A DNA stretch of 42,720 bases from the NCBI RefSeq assembly GCF_000770635.1, contig NZ_AVBF01000036.1, positions 1 through 42,720 on the forward strand, read 5' to 3'. The number at the start of each line of letters is the position of its first letter. Position 1 is the stretch's first letter. Below the pieces are notes generated by a model. It saw only the letters and a program-made list of their open reading frames with translations, did not search any database and was not told where the DNA came from. The position numbers and the translations under genes are program-made. Source of the stretch: Pontibacillus yanchengensis Y32. Its GTDB lineage: Bacteria > Bacillota > Bacilli > Bacillales > BH030062. Shown piece after piece: positions 15,542 to 23,977 of the stretch.

Positions 15542-16897
15542 ATGACAGAAAAGATGATTGTAAAAGGCCCAAAAGGTAAGCTGATTCGAGGCCATTTACC
15601 AGCCTTTAAACAAGATCCTTTAGCCTTTCTAGATAAGATTCGTAAAGAACATGACGATATGGCTAAAATTCGATTCGCTCATCAAACCATTTATCATATT
15701 CTAGACGCGAATCTCATTAAAGAAATCTTAATAACCCAGGCTTCCTCATTTCAGAAAGCAAGGGCATTTAAGCAAATCAAACCTTTTGTAGGAGAGGGGC
15801 TTTTGACAAGTGAAGGAGACTTTCATAAGCAACAAAGAAGGATAATGCAACCTCCGTTCACTCAGCATCATATCCAGTCCTATGCACCCACCATGTCTGT
15901 GTTGGCCAAATCCCTAGTGGGAAACTGGGAGGATGGAGAGACGAGAGATATACATGTAGATATGATGAACACAGCACTCGCCATTATTTGTAAGACCATG
16001 TTCAGTATGGATGTATATGAGACGCATGACACAGTAGGGGAATCAATCGATACCGCCATGTTCGTTGCAACGAAGCGGATTCGCTCTACCATTAAAATTC
16101 CATCTGTTATCCCTACAAAGGAAAATCTACAATTTGAGAATGCAGTCAAAACGCTTGATGACGTAATCGGAAAAATCATTCAACACCGCAAACAACATCC
16201 AGAGATAGAACATGATGACCTTCTTTCGATCCTGATGAATACAAGGGATTCAGAAGGGAACCCGGTTCTTTCTTCTCAACAACTACGGGATGAATTAATG
16301 ACCATTTTTTTAGCAGGTCATGAAACAACAGCAAATGCTATGGTGTGGACGATTTATTTAATAGCGCAACATCCAGAAGTAGAAGAGAGGGTAACGAAGG
16401 AAGTGGATGATGAAATTGGTGGGGAACCAGTATCATTAGAGCATATCGAGCGTCTGTCCTATTTAAAAGCTGTCATTCAGGAAGCAATCCGTCTCTATCC
16501 ACCTGCTTGGATGTTTGGGAGAGAAGCGAAAGAGAAAGTCACTTTATTTAATGGAGTTGCACTTAAAAAGGGCGATATCGTACATATTAGTCCTTATTTG
16601 CTCCACCGATCAGAAAGATATTATAAAGATGCAACCAGTTTTAATCCTGATCGTTTTTTAAATGATTCATTAAAAAACCTTCCTCGTTTTGCGTATCTTC
16701 CATTTGGGGGAGGAGCGAGAGTGTGTATTGGCAATCATTTTGCTATGCAAGAAGCATTGATCGTTTTGGCTACAATGTATCAAAAGGTGACACTACAGTT
16801 AAAACCAGATCATCCAGTGGAACCGGAACCTCTTATAACACTTCGACCTAAACATGGTTTGAAAGTAATGGTGAAAGAAAGACCTGGTGGGGTTTGA
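15542..16897 (+). CDS. Cytochrome P450
   Basis: This 451-residue soluble P450 monooxygenase has no membrane anchor. The oxygen-activation helix carries AGHETT at residues 258-263, the ExxR motif is EAIR at 314-317, and the haem-thiolate loop is FGGGARVCIG at 388-397 with Cys395 as ligand. It lacks a fused reductase, so it needs separate electron donors, and none are nearby. The substrate is unknown; fatty acids or terpenoids are typical of similar Bacillus enzymes. AGAGGTG before 15,542 decides the start over a GTG three codons upstream. It appears monocistronic. Confidence 0.93.
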   Translation: MTEKMIVKGPKGKLIRGHLPAFKQDPLAFLDKIRKEHDDMAKIRFAHQTIYHILDANLIKEILITQASSFQKARAFKQIKPFVGEGLLTSEGDFHKQQRRIMQPPFTQHHIQSYAPTMSVLAKSLVGNWEDGETRDIHVDMMNTALAIICKTMFSMDVYETHDTVGESIDTAMFVATKRIRSTIKIPSVIPTKENLQFENAVKTLDDVIGKIIQHRKQHPEIEHDDLLSILMNTRDSEGNPVLSSQQLRDELMTIFLAGHETTANAMVWTIYLIAQHPEVEERVTKEVDDEIGGEPVSLEHIERLSYLKAVIQEAIRLYPPAWMFGREAKEKVTLFNGVALKKGDIVHISPYLLHRSERYYKDATSFNPDRFLNDSLKNLPRFAYLPFGGGARVCIGNHFAMQEALIVLATMYQKVTLQLKPDHPVEPEPLITLRPKHGLKVMVKERPGGV

Positions 16898-17033
16898 TTT
16901 CTTATTTATATAGATGCTTTGTTAAACATTGATGTGGTTATGCTATATTCTCCTTACAATTTTGAAGAATAGAATTCGCAGCCAAGCGCAGGTTCATCCT
17001 GCATTGGGGCACTACACATCACCAAAAGGCCGG

Positions 17034-17101
17034 TCGCTCCTAATTTGAAAAAGTCGCTCGGAATTTGGTAAGAGTCGCTCCAGATTATCGAAAGTTGCTC
17101 G
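17034..17101. repeat. TCGCTCC short-period repeat array, copy B
   Basis: TCGCTCC or one-base variants occur at 17,034, 17,054, 17,075 and 17,095, so the period is 20, 21 and 20 nt. Spacers are A/T-rich (aatttgaaaaag and the like). It occupies the 275-bp gap between the P450 gene and yqkF. An apparent open frame across it on the minus strand has no ribosome binding site and is rejected. Confidence 0.65.
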
Positions 17102-17132
17102 CAACCGCCACCCGTCCCCCAGCCAATAAAAA

Positions 17133-17162
17133 AGCCCCTCGCTCTATCAGGAGAGAGGGGCT
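17133..17162 (-). terminator. Terminator of yqkF
   Basis: AGCCCCTC pairs with GAGGGGCT. Read on the minus strand the hairpin is followed by TTTTTTATT. It lies 11 bp past the yqkF stop codon. Confidence 0.88.
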
Positions 17163-17172
17163 GCATTCTATA

Positions 17173-18093
17173 TTAACGATGTTTTTGATAGACAATAGGG
17201 CGTGTTTGCTCTTGAAGTGTTTTGTAAAGATCTTCAGATAAAGATGGTGCGTCTAGCATAGAAACATTCTTCTCTAATTGTTCTACAGAGCTAGCTCCAA
17301 ATACAGCAGAAGCTACAGCAGGGTGTCCTAAAACATACTGAAGGGCTAAAGCTTGAAGGGTACGGTTTTGGCCTGTATGTTCTTGTAAGGAATGTACCAT
17401 GTTTTTAATTTCTTCATAGGAGTGCGTTAAATAACCATTTTGAGCCTTTTCTTCAACCTTCTCCATCCCTTTATCACTAAGCATCCCTTTTGCCAATGGA
17501 CCACGTGCTAATACACTGATTTGATTTTCATGTAATAGATCAAGCACTTCTTCTTCAGGGCGTCTATCAAATAGGCTATATTGCATCATTACGCTAACAA
17601 TATTCGATTTCTCAACAAACTGTCTAATGACGTTTGGGCGAATAGAAGAGATGCCATAATAACGGACAACACCTTCTTGCACTAGTTCATCGAATGCTTC
17701 AATGGTCTCGTCGATTGGGTCGTCGATTGTACCACCATGTAGCTGATAAAGGTCGATGTAATCCGTTTGAAGGCGACGAAGGCTCTCTTTAACGCCTTCT
17801 TTAATATAGGCTTTCGAAGGATCCCAAAACCAATCTTCCTTTTGGGCATCGAAATGATTACCTACTTTGGTACCCAAAACAACTTCGTCACGACGTCCTT
17901 TCAGCGCTTTACCTACTATCTCTTCATTGGTTCCAAAATTATATAAATCAGCTGTATCTAAGTAATTAATACCTGAATCTAACGCACGATCAATAATTTC
18001 TGTAGCTTTCTGTTGTTCTGTTCCTAATGTCATGCATCCTAATCCTATTTCAGATATATGGAGGTTTGATGAACCTAATTGGCGTTTGTTCAA
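17173..18093 (-). CDS. yqkF: Aldo/keto reductase, YqkF-like
   Basis: This 306-residue NADPH-dependent carbonyl reductase has a TIM-barrel fold. The catalytic tetrad lies in LDTADLYNFGTNEE (Asp and Tyr), VVLGTKVG (Lys) and LYQLHGG (His). The physiological substrate is unknown. A TTG start at 18,093 is preferred because AAAGGATG lies 7 nt upstream; the ATG seven codons earlier has no binding site and contributes an unusual MKKGCKN leader. The gene is divergent from nudF, as in the B. subtilis yqkF-nudF neighbourhood. Confidence 0.87.
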   Translation of the reverse strand: MNKRQLGSSNLHISEIGLGCMTLGTEQQKATEIIDRALDSGINYLDTADLYNFGTNEEIVGKALKGRRDEVVLGTKVGNHFDAQKEDWFWDPSKAYIKEGVKESLRRLQTDYIDLYQLHGGTIDDPIDETIEAFDELVQEGVVRYYGISSIRPNVIRQFVEKSNIVSVMMQYSLFDRRPEEEVLDLLHENQISVLARGPLAKGMLSDKGMEKVEEKAQNGYLTHSYEEIKNMVHSLQEHTGQNRTLQALALQYVLGHPAVASAVFGASSVEQLEKNVSMLDAPSLSEDLYKTLQEQTRPIVYQKHR

Positions 18094-18240
18094 GTTTTTA
18101 CATCCTTTCTTCATCTTAGAAATAGTAACTTCATTGTATAAGTCTATACCCGCTCACTCAAATCATATTCAATAGAAACGGTAAAATATATGATACAATA
18201 ATGCACAGAGTATAGAAGGATGATTGGAGCTGACGATATA

Positions 18241-18789
18241 ATGAAAAAATTTGAAGAAAAAACATTACATACAAAATCTATTTTTCAAGGTAACATGATT
18301 TCACTTCAAGTGGATGATGTGCAACTTCCAAATGGTAAGACCTCGAAACGTGAATTAGTAAAGCATCCAGGAGCGGTAGCAGTACTTCCTATAACAAAAG
18401 AAGGAAAAATCGTAATGGTGGAGCAATATCGCAAACCTTTAGAGCGTAGTCTTGTAGAAATCCCTGCAGGTAAACTAGAACCAGGAGAAGAACCTAAACA
18501 AACAGCAATGAGAGAGTTAGAGGAGGAGACTGGTTACACTACTGATGACTTGCAATTTGTAACGTCTTTTGCCACGTCTCCAGGGTTTGCGGATGAGGTT
18601 ATTCATCTTTATGTAGCTACGAATATCGAATTAGCTGAAAATAAGTTAGATGGAGATGAAGATGAATTTGTCGAGCTAATCGAACTTACGTTAAATGAAG
18701 CTGAACAATACGAGCAAGACGAGAGGATATGGGATGCCAAGACAGCATACGCGGTGTTATATGCTCGTGCCAAAGGATTACTAGAGTAA
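18241..18789 (+). CDS. nudF: ADP-ribose pyrophosphatase NudF
   Basis: This 182-residue NUDIX enzyme cleaves ADP-ribose to AMP and ribose-5-phosphate. The Nudix box is complete: GKLEPGEEP at residues 77-85 and RELEEETGY at 91-99. Upstream LPNGKTSKRELVKHPGAVAVLP and downstream SPGFADEVIHLY segments are diagnostic of the NudF subgroup. The frame has an earlier ATG at 18,220, but TTGGAG before 18,241 and the MKKFEEKT beginning fit the family better. The next gene begins one base after its stop. Confidence 0.93.
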   Translation: MKKFEEKTLHTKSIFQGNMISLQVDDVQLPNGKTSKRELVKHPGAVAVLPITKEGKIVMVEQYRKPLERSLVEIPAGKLEPGEEPKQTAMRELEEETGYTTDDLQFVTSFATSPGFADEVIHLYVATNIELAENKLDGDEDEFVELIELTLNEAEQYEQDERIWDAKTAYAVLYARAKGLLE

Positions 18790-18790
18790 C

Positions 18791-19957
18791 ATGAATACCT
18801 TTTATATCGATCTTCATGTTCACATAGGTCGTACCATATATGGGGATCCTGTCAAAATTACGGCATCCGATCAACTTACCTTAACAAATATCATACATGA
18901 GTGTTCTGAGAGAAAAGGAATTGATATGGTAGGTGTGATTGATAGTCATGTTCCAGATGTGCAAGCAGAGATCCAACAACTGCTAGACCATGGGGAAGCC
19001 ATTGAACTAGGGGAAGGTGGTATTCAATACAAATCAACCACCTTAATCTTAGGCTCGGAAATTGAAATCTATGATACAAACTGCCATGGTCCCCTTCATG
19101 TATTGTGCTACTTTCCGACACTGGAGCGGATGCAACAATTTACGGTCTGGCTAAGCAATCATATGAAAAATATTACCTTAAGTACGCAACGATTTTATGG
19201 AGAAGCAATAGACTTGCAAAAGAAAGTGCAAGAACTTGAAGGTCTGTTTGTTCCTGCCCATATGTTTACTCCTTTCAAGAGTCTATACGGAAAAGGTGTG
19301 CAGTACAGGTTAGCTGAAGTACTCAATCCAGCACTTATCGATGCGGTAGAATTGGGTTTAAGTGCAGATACAAAGATGGCTGATTGTTTATCTGAACTAC
19401 ATGAATTCACGTTTTTAACAAACTCGGATGCACACTCCATACCGAAAATTGCTAGAGAATATCAACAAATTTGTATAGAGAAAGCTACGTTCAAGGAACT
19501 CAAAAGAGCATTGAGAAACCAGGGTGATAGAAGAGTTGTTGCTAACTATGGCTTGAATCCTAGGTTAGGGAAATACTTTCAAACGACTTGTGCTAATTGT
19601 TTTCATCCTGTATATCGTGGAGAATCTTGCAAGGAGTGTGGTTCAAAGCAATACATAAAAGGGGTATCCGAGCGAATACATGAACTACAGGACACCAATA
19701 CGTTTCCAACTAACCGTCCACCATATATTTCACAAGTACCTCTTGAATTCTTGCCATATCTAGGTCCTAAAACGTTACGAAAACTATTAAATGAGTTTGG
19801 TACAGAGATGAATGTTATTCATAATGTTACTAGAGAAGATTTACTAGAGATTGTTCCCCCTAGTTTGGCTGATCGAATATTAGCTAATCGAAACGGGGAA
19901 CTATCTATAAAAGCTGGTGGTGGAGGGCGTTACGGAAGCTTATCAAAAGAAACATAA
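18791..19957 (+). CDS. Endonuclease Q-family protein
   Basis: The 388-residue protein combines three parts: a PHP phosphoesterase domain (DLHVH at residues 7-11, NSDAH at 211-215), a four-cysteine zinc knuckle (Cys267, 270, 280, 283) and a C-terminal helix-hairpin-helix region from about 315 (PYLGPKTLRKLL). This is the EndoQ architecture, an enzyme that nicks 5' of deaminated bases such as uracil and hypoxanthine. It starts one base after the nudF stop and is likely co-transcribed, giving a nucleotide-and-DNA sanitation pair. Enzyme activity is inferred from architecture. Confidence 0.85.
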   Translation: MNTFYIDLHVHIGRTIYGDPVKITASDQLTLTNIIHECSERKGIDMVGVIDSHVPDVQAEIQQLLDHGEAIELGEGGIQYKSTTLILGSEIEIYDTNCHGPLHVLCYFPTLERMQQFTVWLSNHMKNITLSTQRFYGEAIDLQKKVQELEGLFVPAHMFTPFKSLYGKGVQYRLAEVLNPALIDAVELGLSADTKMADCLSELHEFTFLTNSDAHSIPKIAREYQQICIEKATFKELKRALRNQGDRRVVANYGLNPRLGKYFQTTCANCFHPVYRGESCKECGSKQYIKGVSERIHELQDTNTFPTNRPPYISQVPLEFLPYLGPKTLRKLLNEFGTEMNVIHNVTREDLLEIVPPSLADRILANRNGELSIKAGGGGRYGSLSKET

Positions 19958-20049
19958 TGATTTCTATCTCTTACGGGTCTATTTTATCCGAATCCTTCAT
20001 AGATTTGTATTACTACTAGAAAAAGATACGGTAGAAATGGAGGATTCTC

Positions 20050-20688
20050 ATGTATGTAAAAGGTTCCGTAGCATCGCAACACGTTCGTGAATATGCTAGC
20101 ATTTATGTTTTCGTAAGCTTACTTTTCCTAATTGGTATTATATTTGGGGCGGTTATTGTAAATAGTATGAACTTCATACAAAAGGAAGACTTATTCTTTT
20201 ATTTAGATCGGTTCTTTAAACAACTTCCTGGAGAGCCTAGCATTAGCTCGCAAAGTTTACTGAAAAGTAGCTTCTTTTACCATGTAAAGTATCTGTTATT
20301 CATTTTCATATTAGGGTTGTCCATTATTGGCATGCCAGTTATATGGATCTTACTATTTATGAAGGGCGTCGTAGTAGGATTTTCTGTAGGTTTCTTAGTT
20401 AATCAAATGGGGTGGTACGGCTTACTTACCGCTGCAGTATCCATTGCCCCACAAAACCTGATTATTATTCCGGTTTATATTGTTGCTGGAAGTTTGGCGA
20501 TGATTTTTTCATTTGGTCTGATTCAAAAGCTAGTTGCTAAGAAAATTCATCAACCCATCTTACCTCCTTTCATTCGATATAGCATGCTTTTTCTATTTTT
20601 GCTCGTGTTTGTAGGTATAGCAGCAATTATTGAATCATACCTATCACCGATTGCCTTAAAGTCAGTGATTGAAATGATATATAAGTAA
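20050..20688 (+). CDS. spoIIM: Stage II sporulation protein M
   Basis: This 212-residue membrane protein has about five helices, the SpoIIM/DUF95 profile. In B. subtilis, SpoIIM forms the DMP complex with SpoIID and SpoIIP, which remodels septal peptidoglycan and drives engulfment. Helices lie near residues 18-40, 78-105, 112-135, 140-165 and 180-205. TGGAGG lies 7 nt before the ATG. Position just upstream of fur is the expected location. A sigma-E promoter is expected, but I could not identify a convincing one. Confidence 0.92.
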   Translation: MYVKGSVASQHVREYASIYVFVSLLFLIGIIFGAVIVNSMNFIQKEDLFFYLDRFFKQLPGEPSISSQSLLKSSFFYHVKYLLFIFILGLSIIGMPVIWILLFMKGVVVGFSVGFLVNQMGWYGLLTAAVSIAPQNLIIIPVYIVAGSLAMIFSFGLIQKLVAKKIHQPILPPFIRYSMLFLFLLVFVGIAAIIESYLSPIALKSVIEMIYK

Positions 20689-20706
20689 GAGATAGTGAAT
20701 TTTAAA

Positions 20707-20774
20707 TGATAACAATTATAAATAATAGATTGTAATGATTTCAATTTGACACTGGTTTCGACTCTGCTTATAAT
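20707..20774 (+). promoter_or_regulatory. fur promoter with two PerR/Fur-type boxes
   Basis: A near-ideal sigma-A promoter, TTGACA (20,746-20,751), 17 bp, TATAAT (20,769-20,774), is preceded by two boxes. TGATAACAATTATAA (20,707-20,721) matches 12 of 14 fixed positions of either the Fur 7-1-7 or the Per box. TTGTAATGATTTCAA (20,730-20,744) matches 11-12 of 14 of the Per box TTATAATnATTATAA and abuts the -35. B. subtilis fur is PerR-regulated, so this layout agrees with peroxide-responsive control and possibly autoregulation. Confidence 0.75.
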
Positions 20775-20805
20775 TAAAGGTGGATATACGAGGGAGGGAC
20801 CAGAT

Positions 20806-21261
20806 ATGGAACAACGTATAGAGAAAATAAAAAAACAGCTCCATTCCCAGAGCTATAAGCTAACACCGCAACGTGAAGCTACCGTGCGTGTGTTGCTTGA
20901 GCATGAAGAGGATCATTTAAGTGCAGAAGACGTTTACCTCCTCGTAAAAGAAAAGGCTCCGGAAATTGGTCTAGCTACTGTTTATCGTACACTAGAATTG
21001 TTATCAGAATTAAAAATAGTCGATAAAATCAACTTCGGTGATGGCGTATCTCGATATGATCTTCGTAAAGAGGGTGCAGAGCATTTTCACCACCATTTAG
21101 TTTGTGTGGAATGTGGTTCCGTTGAAGAAATTGTAGAAGATTTACTTACAGATGTTGAAAGTAGAGTAGAGAAAGATTGGGGCTTTCAGGTGAAAGATCA
21201 TCGTTTAACGTTCCATGGCGTTTGTAAAAAATGCCAAGTTGAAACTGTAAAATCATCATAA
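20806..21261 (+). CDS. fur: Ferric uptake regulator Fur
   Basis: This 151-residue metal-dependent repressor controls iron acquisition genes. The winged helix lies at residues 17-70 (TPQREATVRVL, GLATVYRTLELL). The sensing site contains HFHHH at 93-97. Structural zinc is bound by two CxxC pairs, Cys100/103 and Cys140/143. The ATG at 20,806 follows GGGAGGG at the right distance; the frame extends 20 codons upstream into the promoter, which excludes that start. Synteny with spoIIM upstream and yqzK-xerD downstream supports fur rather than perR or zur. Confidence 0.95.
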   Translation: MEQRIEKIKKQLHSQSYKLTPQREATVRVLLEHEEDHLSAEDVYLLVKEKAPEIGLATVYRTLELLSELKIVDKINFGDGVSRYDLRKEGAEHFHHHLVCVECGSVEEIVEDLLTDVESRVEKDWGFQVKDHRLTFHGVCKKCQVETVKSS

Positions 21262-21270
21262 TGTTGATAG

Positions 21271-21301
21271 AACCTTTTTCCAGTTGGGAGAAAGGTTTTT
21301 T
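21271..21301 (+). terminator. Terminator of fur
   Basis: AACCTTT pairs with AAAGGTT (interrupted inner stem TTCC/GGGA) and is followed by six T residues. The 282 bp after it, before yqzK, hold no recognisable gene or repeat. Confidence 0.75.
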
Positions 21302-21583
21302 ACATTGTAATCATTTAGTCATAGTATAGTGTCAGGTAACCTATTCGGAAAATTTCAAATCTAGACAATTCTATTTACAAACGATAAGAAATCGGTTACG
21401 TTTATTTTGTATTCTTCATATTGGGCTATTTTTATGATGCAACGGTTACATATAAAGAACTATAGCAGGCTGTCTTTACTTAAATATAGGACAAGTTGAG
21501 TTTTCTAGTATATTTTAATGGAAATCTGGCATATCTTTTAGTAATGATACAAGCTCGTATTGGGTTAAAAAGGAGACATGATG

Positions 21584-21802
21584 ATGACTCGTTTTTTTCA
21601 TTTACTAAAAGATACAGTAAAGATTTTCATCATCTTTACTGGTTGTACGTTGCTGTTTTACTTTGGTTTACGAATGATGAATGAAGAATATGACCAAATC
21701 CATCGTTACGATCAACCAGAAGGTAAAGCCGTCAAAGTTTTTCAGTGGGAGGACGAACGATTAATTGATCGTTTATCTATATTTTTTCGGTTAGGGGAGT
21801 AA
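21584..21802 (+). CDS. yqzK: YqzK, DUF4227 membrane protein
   Basis: This 72-residue small protein begins MTRFFHLLKDTVK, has one membrane helix (about residues 12-32) and a soluble tail ending RLSIFFRLGE. It matches the DUF4227/YqzK family, found between fur and xerD in bacilli. Function is unknown. Three ATG codons stand in a row; the third (21,584) has the best distance to AAGGAG. Its stop codon abuts the xerD start, so the two are coupled. Confidence 0.85.
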   Translation: MTRFFHLLKDTVKIFIIFTGCTLLFYFGLRMMNEEYDQIHRYDQPEGKAVKVFQWEDERLIDRLSIFFRLGE

Positions 21803-22696
21803 ATGTTCATGCAACATGAACTCAATGACTTTTTTCATTACTTACAGGTAGAGAGAGGATTATCAGAAAATACTCTTTCATCCTATCGAAGAGATTTACA
21901 AAAATATATAGAATTTTTAAGCAATACAAGTGAGTTGGAGAACGTTAATCAGATTGCGCGTGTAAACATTATGCAATACCTACATCATCTCAATGATTTA
22001 AATCGTTCTTCTTCAACAGTAGCACGGACCCTTTCATCTATTAGGGCTTTTCACCAGTTTCTTGTACGTGAACGGTTAGCAGAGAAAGATGCTTCCTTAC
22101 ATTTGGAAACGCCGAAAAAGGAAAGAAAGTTACCAAAGATCCTTTCCATGAGTGACGTGGATGCACTATTAAATATCCAAGCAAATGAAGCACTCGAGAT
22201 TCGTAACAAGGCGATGCTAGAGATTTTATATGCGACAGGTTTGCGTGTAACAGAACTTGTAACCCTAAAAGTTAGTGATTTACACCTTACGATGGGATTT
22301 GTTCGTTGTCTAGGAAAAGGTTCAAAAGAAAGAATTATTCCACTTGGCAACATGGCTAAGCAATCAGTCGAACGGTATTTAGAGGAAGCAAGACCATCTT
22401 TAGTGAAACAAAAAAAAGAAGACTATTTATTTGTTAACCATCATGGTAACGCTCTGTCAAGACAAGGGTTTTGGAAGATACTGAAAGCGGTTGCTGAGGA
22501 GGTTGGCATACAAAAGGAAATTACTCCTCATACGCTTCGGCATTCCTTTGCCACACATTTATTAGAAAATGGGGCAGACCTTAGAGCTGTTCAGGAGATG
22601 TTAGGCCATGCCGACATATCCACCACGCAAATCTACACGCACGTAACAAAAGCAAGGTTAAAAGATATTTATCGCTCGTATCATCCACGGGCGTAA
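21803..22696 (+). CDS. xerD: Tyrosine recombinase XerD
   Basis: This 297-residue recombinase acts with XerC to resolve chromosome dimers at dif. All catalytic residues are seen: Arg148 (ATGLRVTEL), Lys172, His243 and Arg246 (HTLRHSFA), His269 (LGHADIS) and nucleophile Tyr278 (TTQIYTHV). The N-terminal SAM-like DNA-binding domain spans about residues 5-90. The ATG directly follows the yqzK stop; an alternative ATG lies two codons later. Location next to fur and deoB identifies it as xerD (ripX) rather than xerC. Confidence 0.95.
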   Translation: MFMQHELNDFFHYLQVERGLSENTLSSYRRDLQKYIEFLSNTSELENVNQIARVNIMQYLHHLNDLNRSSSTVARTLSSIRAFHQFLVRERLAEKDASLHLETPKKERKLPKILSMSDVDALLNIQANEALEIRNKAMLEILYATGLRVTELVTLKVSDLHLTMGFVRCLGKGSKERIIPLGNMAKQSVERYLEEARPSLVKQKKEDYLFVNHHGNALSRQGFWKILKAVAEEVGIQKEITPHTLRHSFATHLLENGADLRAVQEMLGHADISTTQIYTHVTKARLKDIYRSYHPRA

Positions 22697-22709
22697 TTCT
22701 TTTTTTCTT

Positions 22710-22728
22710 TAAGAGGTCTGACCTCTTA
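22710..22728. promoter_or_regulatory. 19-bp perfect palindrome upstream of deoB
   Basis: TAAGAGGTCTGACCTCTTA is a perfect palindrome about a single central base, lying between xerD and deoB. Its GGTCTGACC core is like operators of the FadR subfamily of GntR regulators. A second inverted repeat, CCTGGT (22,732-22,737) with ACCAGG (22,754-22,759), follows. It could regulate the nucleoside salvage genes. It has no T tract, so a terminator is less likely. Confidence 0.5.
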
Positions 22729-22788
22729 CAACCTGGTGAATATAGATAAGCAAACCAGGGAATGTAACATTTATAGGAGGGATGAATC

Positions 22789-23964
22789 ATGAACAATTAT
22801 AAACGTATTTTTCTAGTTGTAATGGATTCTGTTGGAATTGGCGAAGCACCTGATGCGGAACAATTCAATGACAAAGGAGCAGACACATTAGGTCATATTG
22901 CTGAACACATGGGTGGCCTTAACATGCCAAATATGGGAAAGCTTGGCTTGAGTAATATTCGCCATATTAAAGGTATTGAACCAGCTGAACATCCGCTTGC
23001 TTATTATACAAAGATGCAGGAGATGTCTAATGGAAAAGATACGATGACAGGGCACTGGGAGATAATGGGGTTATATATTGATACGCCATTCAGAACCTTT
23101 GAGGAGTTCCCTAAAGAATTAATTGATGAGATTGAAGAACGTTCCGGTCGAAAAGTCATTGGGAATAAGCCTGCATCAGGTACTGCTATTATTGATGAGT
23201 TAGGTCCAGAGCATATGGAAACAGGTGCTCTAATTGTGTACACATCAGCAGATTCTGTGCTTCAAATTGCAGCACATGAAGATATTGTACCAATTGACGA
23301 GCTCTACGAAATTTGCGAAATGTGCCGTGAAATCACGAAAGACGAAAAGTATATGATTGGACGCGTCATTGCTAGACCTTTCGTTGGTGAGCCAGGTAAT
23401 TTCCAACGTACATCTAACCGACACGATTATGCGTTAAAGCCATTTGGTCGCACTGTTATGAACGATCTAAAGGATGACAATTATGATGTGATTGCATTAG
23501 GTAAGATATCTGATATCTATGATGGTGAAGGAGTTACCAAGGAGATTCGTACAAAAGATAACATGGATGGAATGGACAAACTAGTAGAATCAATGGATGA
23601 AGATTTTACAGGATTGAATTTCTTAAATCTTGTTGATTTTGATGCGAAATATGGTCATCGTCGTGATCCTCAAGGTTATGGAGAAGCACTTGAGTCATAC
23701 GATCAACGTTTACCAGAAGTGTTAGAGAAGCTACAGGATGATGACTTACTAATCATTACTGCCGATCATGGTAATGACCCTGTTCACCATGGTACGGATC
23801 ATACTCGTGAATTGGTTCCTTTACTTGTTTATAACAAGCAAAGAAACGAGGGTAAAGAATTACCTCTACGAACGACATTCGCTGACATTGGTGCAACTGT
23901 AGCCGAGAATTTCAATACGAAGATGCCAGAATACGGAACAAGTTTTCTAAAAGATATTAAATAA
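22789..23964 (+). CDS. deoB: Phosphopentomutase DeoB
   Basis: This 391-residue enzyme converts (deoxy)ribose-1-phosphate to the 5-phosphate, feeding nucleoside sugars into central metabolism. It belongs to the alkaline phosphatase superfamily. The metal site begins [13 protein letters not shown], the phosphorylated threonine lies in [10 protein letters not shown], and later ligands are in TADHGNDP and [15 protein letters not shown] lies 7 nt before the ATG. punA follows after 13 bp and pdp after that, forming a salvage operon in which DeoB uses the sugar phosphates made by the two phosphorylases. Confidence 0.96.
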   Translation: MNNYKRIFLVVMDSVGIGEAPDAEQFNDKGADTLGHIAEHMGGLNMPNMGKLGLSNIRHIKGIEPAEHPLAYYTKMQEMSNGKDTMTGHWEIMGLYIDTPFRTFEEFPKELIDEIEERSGRKVIGNKPASGTAIIDELGPEHMETGALIVYTSADSVLQIAAHEDIVPIDELYEICEMCREITKDEKYMIGRVIARPFVGEPGNFQRTSNRHDYALKPFGRTVMNDLKDDNYDVIALGKISDIYDGEGVTKEIRTKDNMDGMDKLVESMDEDFTGLNFLNLVDFDAKYGHRRDPQGYGEALESYDQRLPEVLEKLQDDDLLIITADHGNDPVHHGTDHTRELVPLLVYNKQRNEGKELPLRTTFADIGATVAENFNTKMPEYGTSFLKDIK

Positions 23965-23977
23965 GGGGGATGGAATA

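Noticed and set aside
16954-17166. Minus-strand open frame between P450 and yqkF
   Set aside because: It overlaps the periodic TCGCTCC repeat and the yqkF terminator and has no ribosome binding site.
21496-21684. Plus-strand open frame overlapping yqzK
   Set aside because: It is in a different frame from the conserved yqzK and has no ribosome binding site.
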